A stretch of DNA of 32,371 bases from NCBI GenBank assembly GCA_965368335.1, contig CBDUMN010000037.1, positions 1 through 32,371 on the forward strand. The letters are read 5' to 3'. Shown here one piece after another: positions 1 to 6,242 of the stretch. The notes beneath the pieces are model-generated. The model worked only from the letters and a program-made list of their open reading frames with translations, did no database searches and was not told the origin of the DNA. Source of the DNA: CBDUMN01 sp965368335. GTDB lineage: Bacteria > Pseudomonadota > Alphaproteobacteria > Rhodospirillales > JAPHRK01. Position 1 is the stretch's first letter, and every line of letters starts with the position of its first letter. A program made the translations under genes and the position numbers.

Positions 1-146
1 CCTTGGTTTCGCAATGGGCTGGACGTGCGGCCTTTGAAATGCAATATTGTCGCCGCCGTGACCTCCCCTACTGAAAGGGCGGCCCGGCGTGACTCGGGAA
101 ACGGGATAAACGGTTATATCCCCAACGCTCGGAGAGCAAATCAGAC
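1..146. other. Upstream segment, no assigned gene
   Basis: No protein start is visible here on either strand. One plus-strand frame is open from base 1 to a TGA at 148-150, which would overlap the next start as ATGA, but its 49 codons resemble nothing I recognise. A Shine-Dalgarno-like GGAGAG at 131-136 serves the ATG at 147. The segment is probably leader DNA, or just possibly the tail of an upstream gene. Confidence 0.3.
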
Positions 147-512
147 ATGAGCCTTAGCACGACGTTGTTCACACTCCTTTATGGAAAGTTGGTTGGAACC
201 GACGAGTTCGGCAACAAATATTATCGTAACACCAGGAAGCGGTTTGAGCGCCAAGGCCGCGAGCGCCGCTGGGTTATCTATAAAGGCTCTGATGAAGCCT
301 CCAAGGTGCCGCCTGAGTGGCATGCTTGGCTGCACCACACGGTCGATGAGCCTTTGACCGAACAGGCGGCCCAGGCTAAGGAGTGGCAAAAAGTCCACCT
401 GCCCAATATGACGGGTACGAAAACGGCTTACCGACCATCGGGGCACGACGCCATGGGCGGACGCCGCGCTGCGGCAACGGGTGATTACCAAGCCTGGACG
501 CCAGGCAGCTAG
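147..512 (+). CDS. NDUFA12-family NADH:ubiquinone oxidoreductase accessory subunit
   Basis: This 121-residue protein matches the NDUFA12 (17.2 kDa, B17.2) family, an accessory subunit on the peripheral arm of respiratory complex I in alphaproteobacteria and mitochondria. Visible hallmarks are the N-terminal GKLVGTDEFGNKYY stretch (residues 13-26), a Trp-Val-Ile-Tyr segment, and the PPEWHAWLHH motif around residues 55-64, followed by the usual Pro/Lys-rich C-terminal region. The start at 147 has a GGAGAG site 10 bases upstream. Length is typical of bacterial members. It has no catalytic residues of its own; the family is thought to support assembly or stability. A strong terminator follows directly, so it may be a single-gene unit. 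Confidence 0.93.
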   Translation: MSLSTTLFTLLYGKLVGTDEFGNKYYRNTRKRFERQGRERRWVIYKGSDEASKVPPEWHAWLHHTVDEPLTEQAAQAKEWQKVHLPNMTGTKTAYRPSGHDAMGGRRAAATGDYQAWTPGS

Positions 513-522
513 CCGGGACGGG

Positions 523-551
523 AAAGCGCGGTCTTGGCCGCGCTTTTTTTT
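523..551 (+). terminator. Rho-independent terminator after NDUFA12 gene
   Basis: A perfect 9-base-pair stem (AAAGCGCGG at 523-531 pairing with CCGCGCTTT at 538-546) with a 6-base loop leads into a run of eight T (544-551). It lies 10 bases past the NDUFA12 stop and only 15 bases before the next start codon. Confidence 0.9.
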
Positions 552-566
552 CGGGGGGCACGACGG

Positions 567-1049
567 ATGATCAGACGCGAAGATATTCTCGAACCGGTAG
601 TTGGCGGCTTTGTCGTTTTGACCGTATTTCTTGCGATTATCCTTTCTTACGGGGGCAAGAAGGTCGAGGGAGAAGTCGCCGGAGGTTACCCGGTTTTCGC
701 ATCCTTTGGTAAAATTGACGGTTTGGGCGAAAACGCCTCGGTGATGATGGGCGGTATCCGAATCGGTTCTGTCGTTCGCCAGACGCTGGCTGACAACTAC
801 AGGGCTAAACTCACCTTGATGATTGATGAAGGGGTCGAGTTGCCGCTCGATACCTCGGCGGCCATTCACACCGATGGCGTTTTTGGCGGTAAGTTTATCG
901 CTCTCGAACCAGGGGGCGAAATGGACATGATTGAGGCTGGAGGGGTTATCGACTTTACCCAGGACTCGGTGGTCGTTGAAGATTTGCTTGAGTTGATTAT
1001 CGCCCAGGGCAAGGCCAGACTGGCCGAGGCCAAGGAAAAGCAGGAATAG
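567..1049 (+). CDS. mlaD: MlaD-like MCE-domain lipid transport protein (first copy)
   Basis: A 160-residue protein with one N-terminal membrane helix (about residues 11-29) followed by a single MCE/MlaD domain (about 37-118) that ends in the typical GGKFIALEPGG motif. MlaD proteins form periplasmic rings, anchored in the inner membrane, that pass phospholipid to or from the MlaFEB ABC transporter. No mlaE, mlaF or mlaB is in the window, so its partners must be elsewhere. I chose the ATG at 567, with a G-rich site (553-558) eight bases upstream, because an upstream TTG at 534 lies inside the terminator stem. The end is a charged helix (residues 140-160). A second MlaD-like gene begins 11 bases later, so the two are probably cotranscribed. 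Confidence 0.88.
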   Translation: MIRREDILEPVVGGFVVLTVFLAIILSYGGKKVEGEVAGGYPVFASFGKIDGLGENASVMMGGIRIGSVVRQTLADNYRAKLTLMIDEGVELPLDTSAAIHTDGVFGGKFIALEPGGEMDMIEAGGVIDFTQDSVVVEDLLELIIAQGKARLAEAKEKQE

Positions 1050-1060
1050 AGGCTAGAGCT

Positions 1061-1513
1061 ATGGGACGTTCGCTGGTTGAAACCGTTATGGGGGCTGTGG
1101 TGCTGGTTGTCGCCCTCGGCTTCGTTGTTTTCGCCTATGAAATGGCGCAGGTGAAAACCATAGAAGGCTATCATGTCAAAACGGCTTTCGCCAAAGTCGG
1201 TGGGCTCAACAAAGGGGCCGATGTACAAATAAGCGGCATCAAGATTGGCAATGTGGCTTCTATTGAATTGGATCCTGTGACTTATGATGCAGTGGCCATA
1301 TTGAGCATTCGGCCCGATGTTAAGCTGCCGGTCGATACCGTTGCCTCAATTGCGAGCTCGGGCATGTTGGGTGACAAATACGTTCGTCTTGAGCCGGGCA
1401 ATTCAAGCGAAATGATCGCTGCCGATAGTTCGATTGCCAAAACCAAGGATTACCGCTCTCTGGAAGATCAGGTGGGCGATATTATTTTCCTCGCAACCGG
1501 TGGCGAGGAGTAA
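1061..1513 (+). CDS. mlaD: MlaD-like MCE-domain lipid transport protein (second copy)
   Basis: This 150-residue protein has the same layout as its upstream neighbour: a membrane helix at about residues 8-27 (VMGAVVLVVALGFVVFAYEM) and an MCE domain at about 36-114 with the VGGLNKGADVQISGIKIGNV signature and the GMLGDKYVRLEPG motif. It looks closer to canonical MlaD than the first copy. The likely role is as a periplasmic shuttle ring component in retrograde phospholipid transport that maintains outer-membrane asymmetry. The start at 1061 follows the previous stop by 11 bases. Its own ribosome site is weak, which suggests translation linked to the upstream gene. Whether the two copies form one mixed ring or two separate rings cannot be told from sequence. 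Confidence 0.9.
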   Translation: MGRSLVETVMGAVVLVVALGFVVFAYEMAQVKTIEGYHVKTAFAKVGGLNKGADVQISGIKIGNVASIELDPVTYDAVAILSIRPDVKLPVDTVASIASSGMLGDKYVRLEPGNSSEMIAADSSIAKTKDYRSLEDQVGDIIFLATGGEE

Positions 1514-1564
1514 GAGCCCTAAGATGCGCCATCGTTTGACCGCAAAAAGAAATCATAAAGCGAT

Positions 1565-1990
1565 ATGATGCGATTTTCGTTGGTCCTTCACGCCACCTTT
1601 TTGATCTCCGTTCTGTCGTTATTCTGGTCGGAGGCAGTCCAGGCCGAAACCTATGAAGTTGCGGTGTTGCAGGGGCTCGATAAGGTAACGGCGCGGGTTG
1701 AGGAATTCCGTGCGCCGGTCGGCCGGACGGTACGCTTTGGGACCCTTGAGATTGTTGCGCGACATTGCGATAAGCGACCGCCGGAAGAAGCTCCGGAAAG
1801 CGCCGCCTTTCTCGATGTATGGGAAGTCCGTCCCGGCGAACCGGCACGGAGCGTTTATCGGGGATGGATGTTCGCTTCAAGCCCTGCTTTAGCGGCGATG
1901 GAACATCCGGTTTATGATGTTTGGGTGCTTGATTGCGACAAAAGCCAATCAAGCTTGCTTTCCAATTCCGGGGTTACCGGGCCCGAATAA
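1565..1990 (+). CDS. DUF2155-family secreted protein
   Basis: A 141-residue protein with a Sec-type signal peptide (hydrophobic residues about 5-22, likely cleavage after VQA at about residue 27). The mature domain matches DUF2155, an alphaproteobacterial periplasmic family of unknown function. Recognisable parts are LDKVTARVEEFRAPVG, RFGTLEIVARHC and the C-terminal HPVYDVWVLDC. Two Cys (in the ARHC and LDC motifs) could form a disulphide. Two ATG codons sit side by side (1565 and 1568); the choice is arbitrary and no good Shine-Dalgarno is seen. It ends with 25 codons read antisense to the end of aat. Synteny with mlaD is commonly seen in relatives, which hints at an envelope role, but that is only inference. 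Confidence 0.85.
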   Translation: MMRFSLVLHATFLISVLSLFWSEAVQAETYEVAVLQGLDKVTARVEEFRAPVGRTVRFGTLEIVARHCDKRPPEEAPESAAFLDVWEVRPGEPARSVYRGWMFASSPALAAMEHPVYDVWVLDCDKSQSSLLSNSGVTGPE

Positions 1991-2577
1991 AAAGTGCAGG
2001 GTTGACTGAGGGCCGATTGGAGCTTCTCCCGGTACTGGCTGCGCGGAATTTCTATGGCTCCCAATCTTGTTAAATGATCGGTCACGAATTGAGCGTCGAG
2101 CAGGGAATAGCCTCTGAGGCGGAGCCGGGCAACCAGATGAATCAGGGCGATTTTTGAGGCGTCTGTCATACGCGAAAACATGCTTTCGCCGAAAAAAGCG
2201 CCGCCCAGAGAAACGCCATAAAGCCCGCCGACCAATTGCCCGTCTCGCCAGCATTCGACACTATGGGCGAACCCCATTTCATTGAGCGCCGTATAGAGCC
2301 GCATGATCTCGGTGTTGATCCAGGTTTCTTCCCGGTCCTCGGCTTCTGCCGCGCATTCTTCCATGACTGCGCGAAATGCAGAATTGCAGCGAACTTCGAA
2401 AGGCTTTTTGCGGAACGTTTTGCGCAGGCTGCGTGAGACATGAAGACCGTCGAGCGGGATGATCCCCCTCTCGTCAGGGTCGACCCAGAACAGGCGCTCG
2501 TCTTCGCGACTTTCCGCCATGGGAAAGACCCCGGAAGCGTATGCGTGCAGCAGAAGTTCTGGGGTCAGTTCCGACAT
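1912..2577 (-). CDS. aat: Leucyl/phenylalanyl-tRNA--protein transferase
   Basis: A 221-residue Aat enzyme, which transfers Leu or Phe from aminoacyl-tRNA to proteins with N-terminal Arg or Lys and so marks them for ClpS/ClpAP degradation (N-end rule). The family pattern is clear: YASGVFPMAE at residues 12-21, WVDPDERGIIPLDGLHVSRS, then WINTEIMRLYTALNEMGFAHSVE, GGLYGVSLGGAFFGESMF and the LLDAQFVTDHLTRLGAIEIPR block. Length is close to normal. It is the last gene of the aroQ-accB-accC-aat run, 23 bases after accC. Its final codons overlap the DUF2155 gene tail to tail by 79 bases. Confidence 0.96.
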   Translation of the reverse strand: MSELTPELLLHAYASGVFPMAESREDERLFWVDPDERGIIPLDGLHVSRSLRKTFRKKPFEVRCNSAFRAVMEECAAEAEDREETWINTEIMRLYTALNEMGFAHSVECWRDGQLVGGLYGVSLGGAFFGESMFSRMTDASKIALIHLVARLRLRGYSLLDAQFVTDHLTRLGAIEIPRSQYREKLQSALSQPCTFYSGPVTPELESKLDWLLSQSSTQTS

Positions 2578-2600
2578 GAAAACCTAATCCGGAGCCGAGG

Positions 2601-3941
2601 TTAGTCCTTACCGTCGACGAAACCTTCGAGCCAGTGAATATCGTAATCCCCATTCATGAAATTGCCATTGTTCATCAGGCGTTGATGAAGAGGGATGCTG
2701 GTGTCCAGGCCGCCAATCACGTACTCGCTCAATGCCCGGCGTAGCCGCATCAAACATTCGTTGCGAGTCGAGCCATGAACGATCAGTTTGGAGATCATGC
2801 TGTCGTAATGAGGAGGCACCCGATAGCCCGAATAAAGCGCCGAATCGACACGAACGCCCAGCCCGCCGGGGGCGTGGTATTCGTCGATGGTGCCGGGGCA
2901 GGGCATAAAGGTTTCCGGGTTTTCCGCATTGATCCGGCACTCGATGGCGTGGCCGTTAAAGGTCACTTCTTCCTGGGTGAAACTCAATGGTGCGCCAGAT
3001 GCGACGCGGATCATTTCTCGGACCAGATCGAGGCCGCAGACCATTTCGGTCACCGGATGTTCCACCTGAAGACGGGTATTCATTTCGATGAAATAGAACT
3101 CACCGTTCTCATAAAGAAATTCGATCGTCCCGGCGCTGCGGTAGCCGATCTTCTTGACTGCCGTGGCGACCACATCGCCGATTTTGGCTCGCTGCTCGGC
3201 ATTGAGCGCAGGGGAAGGGCATTCTTCGAGCACCTTTTGGTGACGGCGCTGCAGCGAACAGTCCCGTTCGCCTAGATGGACGACGTTGCCGTGACTATCG
3301 GCGATCACCTGAATTTCAATATGGCGGGGCTGCCCGAGATACTTTTCCATATAACAGTCGGGATTGCCGAAAGCTGATCGAGCTTCCGTCGAGGCGGCCT
3401 TAAATTCACCCATGAGGTCGGCTTCGGATTGCGCCAGCCGCATCCCGCGGCCACCGCCGCCGGCAGTCGCCTTGATGAGAACAGGAAAGCCGATTTCGCG
3501 CGCCACATCGAGAGCTTCGTCTTGCGAAACCGCGCCATCGGAACCGGGTACGACGGGAATGCCCGCTTCTTCACAAACTTGTTTGGCGGTGATTTTGTCG
3601 CCCATCATGCGAATATGCTCGGGCGCGGGACCGATAAAGGTAAAGCCGTGCTCTTCGACCATCGAGGCGAATTCGGCGTTTTCGCTTAAAAAGCCGTAGC
3701 CGGGATGGATGGCGTCGGCGTTGGTGATGGTTGCCGCCGAGAGAATCGCATGCATATTGAGGTAGCTATCCTTGGCAGCCGGTGGGCCGATGCAAACGGC
3801 TTCGTCGGCCAGGCGCACATGCATGGCGTTTTCGTCGGCCGTTGAATGGACGGCGACGGTTTGGATACCCATCTCGCGGCAGGCGCGTTGGATGCGGAGG
3901 GCGATTTCACCCCGGTTGGCGATCAGGACCTTCTCGAACAT
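2601..3941 (-). CDS. accC: Acetyl-CoA carboxylase biotin carboxylase subunit
   Basis: This 446-residue protein is the biotin carboxylase subunit of acetyl-CoA carboxylase. It uses ATP and bicarbonate to carboxylate biotin on AccB, the first step of fatty-acid synthesis. It begins with the typical MFEKVLIANRGEIALRI. It then shows HPGYGFLSENAEFA, the ATP-grasp glycine loop KATAGGGGRGMR, the HIEIQV and RDCSLQRRHQK segments, the metal-binding EMNTRLQVEHPVTE and a complete C-terminal domain. Length fits AccC rather than the longer propionyl- or pyruvate-carboxylase subunits, and the neighbouring accB confirms the assignment. The start lies 18 bases after the accB stop. Confidence 0.98.
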   Translation of the reverse strand: MFEKVLIANRGEIALRIQRACREMGIQTVAVHSTADENAMHVRLADEAVCIGPPAAKDSYLNMHAILSAATITNADAIHPGYGFLSENAEFASMVEEHGFTFIGPAPEHIRMMGDKITAKQVCEEAGIPVVPGSDGAVSQDEALDVAREIGFPVLIKATAGGGGRGMRLAQSEADLMGEFKAASTEARSAFGNPDCYMEKYLGQPRHIEIQVIADSHGNVVHLGERDCSLQRRHQKVLEECPSPALNAEQRAKIGDVVATAVKKIGYRSAGTIEFLYENGEFYFIEMNTRLQVEHPVTEMVCGLDLVREMIRVASGAPLSFTQEEVTFNGHAIECRINAENPETFMPCPGTIDEYHAPGGLGVRVDSALYSGYRVPPHYDSMISKLIVHGSTRNECLMRLRRALSEYVIGGLDTSIPLHQRLMNNGNFMNGDYDIHWLEGFVDGKD

Positions 3942-3959
3942 TCGGGTGCGGGGCCTTTT

Positions 3960-4418
3960 CTACTCGATGATGATCAGGGGTTCGCCGTACTCGACGGGCG
4001 ATCCGTTTTCGACAAGGATTTGCGTGACCTTACCAGCCTTGGGTGCGTGGATCGGATTAAACACCTTCATGGCTTCGATCAACATGAGCGTCTGGCCTTC
4101 GGTCACCGTGTCGCCCAGATTGACGAACTGAGGCGAATCCGGGTCCGGATTGAGGTAGGCGACGCCGACCATGGGTGAGCTGACCGCACCCGGATGATTG
4201 GCGAGGTCGGCTGCGCTGGCTTCGGCGGCTGGAGCCACGGCTGCCGCTGGGGCGGGAGCAGCCGGAGCGGCGACTACGGGGGCGCTCATCATGCCGCCTT
4301 TGGCGACGCGAATGTGCCAGCCGTCCTGGTGTGCGTATTCGATCTCGGTCAGGCCGGTGTCTTCCAGAAGATCGGCCATTTTGCGTACCAGGTCGCTATC
4401 GATATCGGACTTTGCCAT
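3960..4418 (-). CDS. accB: Acetyl-CoA carboxylase biotin carboxyl carrier protein
   Basis: A 152-residue biotin carboxyl carrier protein. Residues 1-42 form the N-terminal domain, 43-72 an Ala/Pro-rich flexible linker, and 76-152 the biotinyl (barrel-sandwich) domain. The biotin-accepting lysine is K118 in EAMKV. The segment DPDSPQFVNLGDTV holds the thumb typical of bacterial AccB. It carries carboxybiotin between AccC and the AccA/AccD carboxyltransferase; accA and accD are not in the window. It sits between aroQ (28 bases upstream) and accC (18 bases downstream), the usual alphaproteobacterial order. Confidence 0.97.
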   Translation of the reverse strand: MAKSDIDSDLVRKMADLLEDTGLTEIEYAHQDGWHIRVAKGGMMSAPVVAAPAAPAPAAAVAPAAEASAADLANHPGAVSSPMVGVAYLNPDPDSPQFVNLGDTVTEGQTLMLIEAMKVFNPIHAPKAGKVTQILVENGSPVEYGEPLIIIE

Positions 4419-4446
4419 TGGTTCCTCAGATTAAGTTTTTTTGCGT

Positions 4447-4890
4447 TTATTCGACGAGGCGCGCCATCGCTTGGAGCGCCAGGTCGTATCCCTGGCTGCC
4501 CAGGCCGCAGATAACTCCGGTGGCTGCCTTGGATACATATGAATTGTGGCGAAATTCCTCTCGCCGGTGGATATTCGATAGGTGGACCTCAATAACCGGC
4601 TTTTCACTAGCCAGCAAAGCATCAAGCAAGGCCACGGAAGTATGGGTAAAAGCCGCCGGGTTGATAATAATTCCGTCAAACCCTTTGCGGGCTTCCTGAA
4701 TCCAATTGACCAGTTCACCTTCTAGGTTGGATTGGCGAAAATCAACGTCGAGCCCAAGGTTGCGTCCGTTGTCTTTACAGCGCGCTTCGATATCGGCCAG
4801 GGTTTCGTGGCCGTAGATATCGGGTTCCCGTTCACCTAAAAGGTTTAGGTTTGGTCCGTTCAAGATCAAAACTTTAGCAGTGCCGGACAC
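4447..4890 (-). CDS. aroQ: Type II 3-dehydroquinate dehydratase
   Basis: A 147-residue type II dehydroquinase, which converts 3-dehydroquinate to 3-dehydroshikimate in the shikimate pathway. The family opening VLILNGPNLNLLGEREP is present with the catalytic Tyr26 (in DIYG) and Arg21. Asn77 (IINPAA) and His103 (VHLSN) complete the active site, and the RREEFRHNSY block binds substrate. Translation starts at a GTG (4888-4890); a perfect AGGAG lies seven bases upstream on the minus strand, which settles this choice. It leads the aroQ-accB-accC-aat transcription unit and faces thiSG across a 154-base divergent spacer. Confidence 0.97.
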   Translation of the reverse strand: MSGTAKVLILNGPNLNLLGEREPDIYGHETLADIEARCKDNGRNLGLDVDFRQSNLEGELVNWIQEARKGFDGIIINPAAFTHTSVALLDALLASEKPVIEVHLSNIHRREEFRHNSYVSKAATGVICGLGSQGYDLALQAMARLVE

Positions 4891-4928
4891 CGGTTGGCTC
4901 CTCTGGCTGAATCGAATCTTCGTAGGGA

Positions 4929-4956
4929 TTTATAACACGGCGAAGGGGCTGTGCAA
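4929..4956 (-). promoter_or_regulatory. Possible sigma-70 promoter for aroQ-accBC-aat
   Basis: On the minus strand, TTGCAC (4956-4951) and TATAAA (4934-4929) are separated by 16 bases, about 40 bases upstream of the aroQ GTG. The -10 box is good but the -35 box matches only its TTG half. Confidence 0.42.
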
Positions 4957-4973
4957 TAAGCGCATTTCACAGG

Positions 4974-5002
4974 TTGAAAGGCGGCGCGACCCTCTCCATA
5001 CT
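4974..5002 (+). promoter_or_regulatory. Probable sigma-70 promoter for thiSG
   Basis: TTGAAA (4974-4979) and CATACT (4997-5002) lie 17 bases apart, giving a leader of about 35 bases before the ATG at 5045. I looked for a TPP riboswitch in the whole 154-base spacer: the CUGAGA-type core is absent and the predicted leader is too short. Confidence 0.5.
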
Positions 5003-5044
5003 TGGGCCCCTTTTACCAGCCACATGTGAGACGGACGAAATTTT

Positions 5045-6022
5045 ATGAATGTGACGATTAACGGTGAGGAACGCGGCTTTTCCGACGGTTTGATGCTTTC
5101 CGCCTTGCTTGAGGAGTTGGGGATCGATCCCCGTAAGGTCGCTGTAGAGCGCAATCTGGAAATCGTCTCGAAGTCCACCTATGGCGAAACGGAAATCAAG
5201 GACGGCGACAAACTGGAAGTCGTCCACTTTATCGGAGGCGGTATGAGCCAAGAAAATGATTCGTTCACCGTTGCAGGGCGCACCTTTACGTCGCGCCTGC
5301 TGGTGGGCACGGGGAAGTATAAAGACTTCGAGGAAACCAAAATCGCCATTGAGGCTTCTGGAGCGGAAATCGTTACCGTGGCGGTGCGTCGGGTCAATGT
5401 CAGCGATCCGAGTCAGCCGATGCTGGTCGATTATGTGGATCCCAAGAAATATACCTACCTGCCCAATACGGCCGGCTGCTTCGATGCCGATACGGCGGTA
5501 CGAACCTTGCGTCTGGCTCGTGAGGCGGGGGGCTGGGATTTGGTTAAGCTCGAAGTGCTAGGCGACCAGAAAACCCTCTATCCCAATATGCCCGAAACCC
5601 TGAAAGCCGCCGAGGCGCTGATTAAGGAAGACTTCCAGGTGATGGTCTATTGTTCCGACGATCCGATCATGGCTAAGGAACTGGAAGACATGGGCTGTGT
5701 CGCCATCATGCCTTTAGGGTCGTTGATCGGATCGGGGCTCGGGATTCTCAATCCGGTCAACATCCGGCTGATCAAGGAAAACGCCAAGGTGCCTGTGTTG
5801 GTCGATGCAGGCGTCGGCACGGCGTCCGATGCCGCCGTGGCCATGGAATTGGGTTGCGATGGGGTCTTGATGAATACTGCAATCGCCGGAGCCAAAGACC
5901 CGATCAAGATGGCTGAAGCCATGAAGCTGGCTGTCGAAGCCGGTCGGCTCTCCTATCTCGCGGGTCGCATGCCCAAAAAGATGTATGCCGATCCCAGTTC
6001 ACCGTTGGCCGGACTGATTTGA
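5045..6022 (+). CDS. thiG: Fused sulfur carrier ThiS - thiazole synthase ThiG
   Basis: One 325-residue frame joins ThiS (residues 1-66, ending VVHFIGGG) to ThiG (67-325, starting MSQENDSF). ThiG makes thiazole phosphate from deoxyxylulose phosphate, dehydroglycine and ThiS-thiocarboxylate. Its Schiff-base lysine is K168 in LVKLEVLG, and the phosphate-binding PLGSLIGSG and VDAGVGTASDAAVAMELG segments are intact. In separate ThiS proteins the last Gly-Gly must be a free C-terminus to carry sulfur; here it is internal, with no stop between the parts. A GGAGG (5234-5238) within the Gly codons lies four bases before the ATG for ThiG Met67 (5243), so free ThiG could also be made by internal initiation. 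ThiS-ThiG fusions are known as an annotated protein type in alphaproteobacteria; how the sulfur is loaded is not explained. No other thi gene adjoins it. Confidence 0.95.
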   Translation: MNVTINGEERGFSDGLMLSALLEELGIDPRKVAVERNLEIVSKSTYGETEIKDGDKLEVVHFIGGGMSQENDSFTVAGRTFTSRLLVGTGKYKDFEETKIAIEASGAEIVTVAVRRVNVSDPSQPMLVDYVDPKKYTYLPNTAGCFDADTAVRTLRLAREAGGWDLVKLEVLGDQKTLYPNMPETLKAAEALIKEDFQVMVYCSDDPIMAKELEDMGCVAIMPLGSLIGSGLGILNPVNIRLIKENAKVPVLVDAGVGTASDAAVAMELGCDGVLMNTAIAGAKDPIKMAEAMKLAVEAGRLSYLAGRMPKKMYADPSSPLAGLI

Positions 6023-6075
6023 CGGCTATATTTTTTTCGGTCGAAAACTGGCTGTTTTCTTAGCTTTTTTGGTGT

Positions 6076-6111
6076 GGTAGGGGTGTCGAATGATATCTCT
6101 ACCATTTTTTT
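6076..6111 (+). terminator. Rho-independent terminator after thiSG
   Basis: GGTAGGGGT (6076-6084) pairs with ATCTCTACC (6095-6103), including two G-U pairs, and is followed by seven T (6105-6111) and a pyrimidine-rich tail. It lies 54 bases after the thiSG stop and separates thiSG from the downstream decarboxylase leader. Confidence 0.8.
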
Positions 6112-6142
6112 CTTTTCTCGTGGTGTCAAAACCAATATACAG

Positions 6143-6242
6143 CGGCCTTTCCCGGCGCCCGAGGGTTCTAGAACCCGGAGGCTCCTTTGTTTGCTGAATC
6201 ACGATGCGGCGATTGGCCGTCGGCAAGGGAGTGGCGTGGACG
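6143..6242 (+). promoter_or_regulatory. Structured leader of the ornithine decarboxylase gene (speF-motif candidate)
   Basis: Between the thiSG terminator and the decarboxylase start is a GC-rich leader. It contains a perfect 14-base palindrome GGGTTCTAGAACCC (6163-6176). A CTCCTTTG (6182-6189) can pair over eight positions, one G-U, with CAAGGGAG (6224-6231), the segment holding the Shine-Dalgarno. A small hairpin, GCGGC with GCCGT (about 6206-6219), lies inside that long-range pair. An RNA motif called speF (Rfam RF00518) is known upstream of alphaproteobacterial ornithine decarboxylase genes; position and gene context fit, but I have not matched the consensus base by base. Confidence 0.5.

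Noticed and set aside
1..150. Open plus-strand frame from base 1 to a TGA overlapping the NDUFA12 start as ATGA
   Set aside because: Only 49 codons with no recognisable protein sequence; could be chance, so not called as a gene.
534..566. TTG-started extension of the first MlaD
   Set aside because: The extension lies inside the terminator stem and T-run; the ATG at 567 has a ribosome site and gives a normal N-terminus.
4891..5044. TPP riboswitch upstream of thiSG
   Set aside because: No THI-box core was found, and the leader from the predicted promoter is only about 40 bases.
6204..6242. Upstream ATG for the decarboxylase
   Set aside because: The extra 13 residues read through the structured leader and have no family similarity; a ribosome site precedes 6243.
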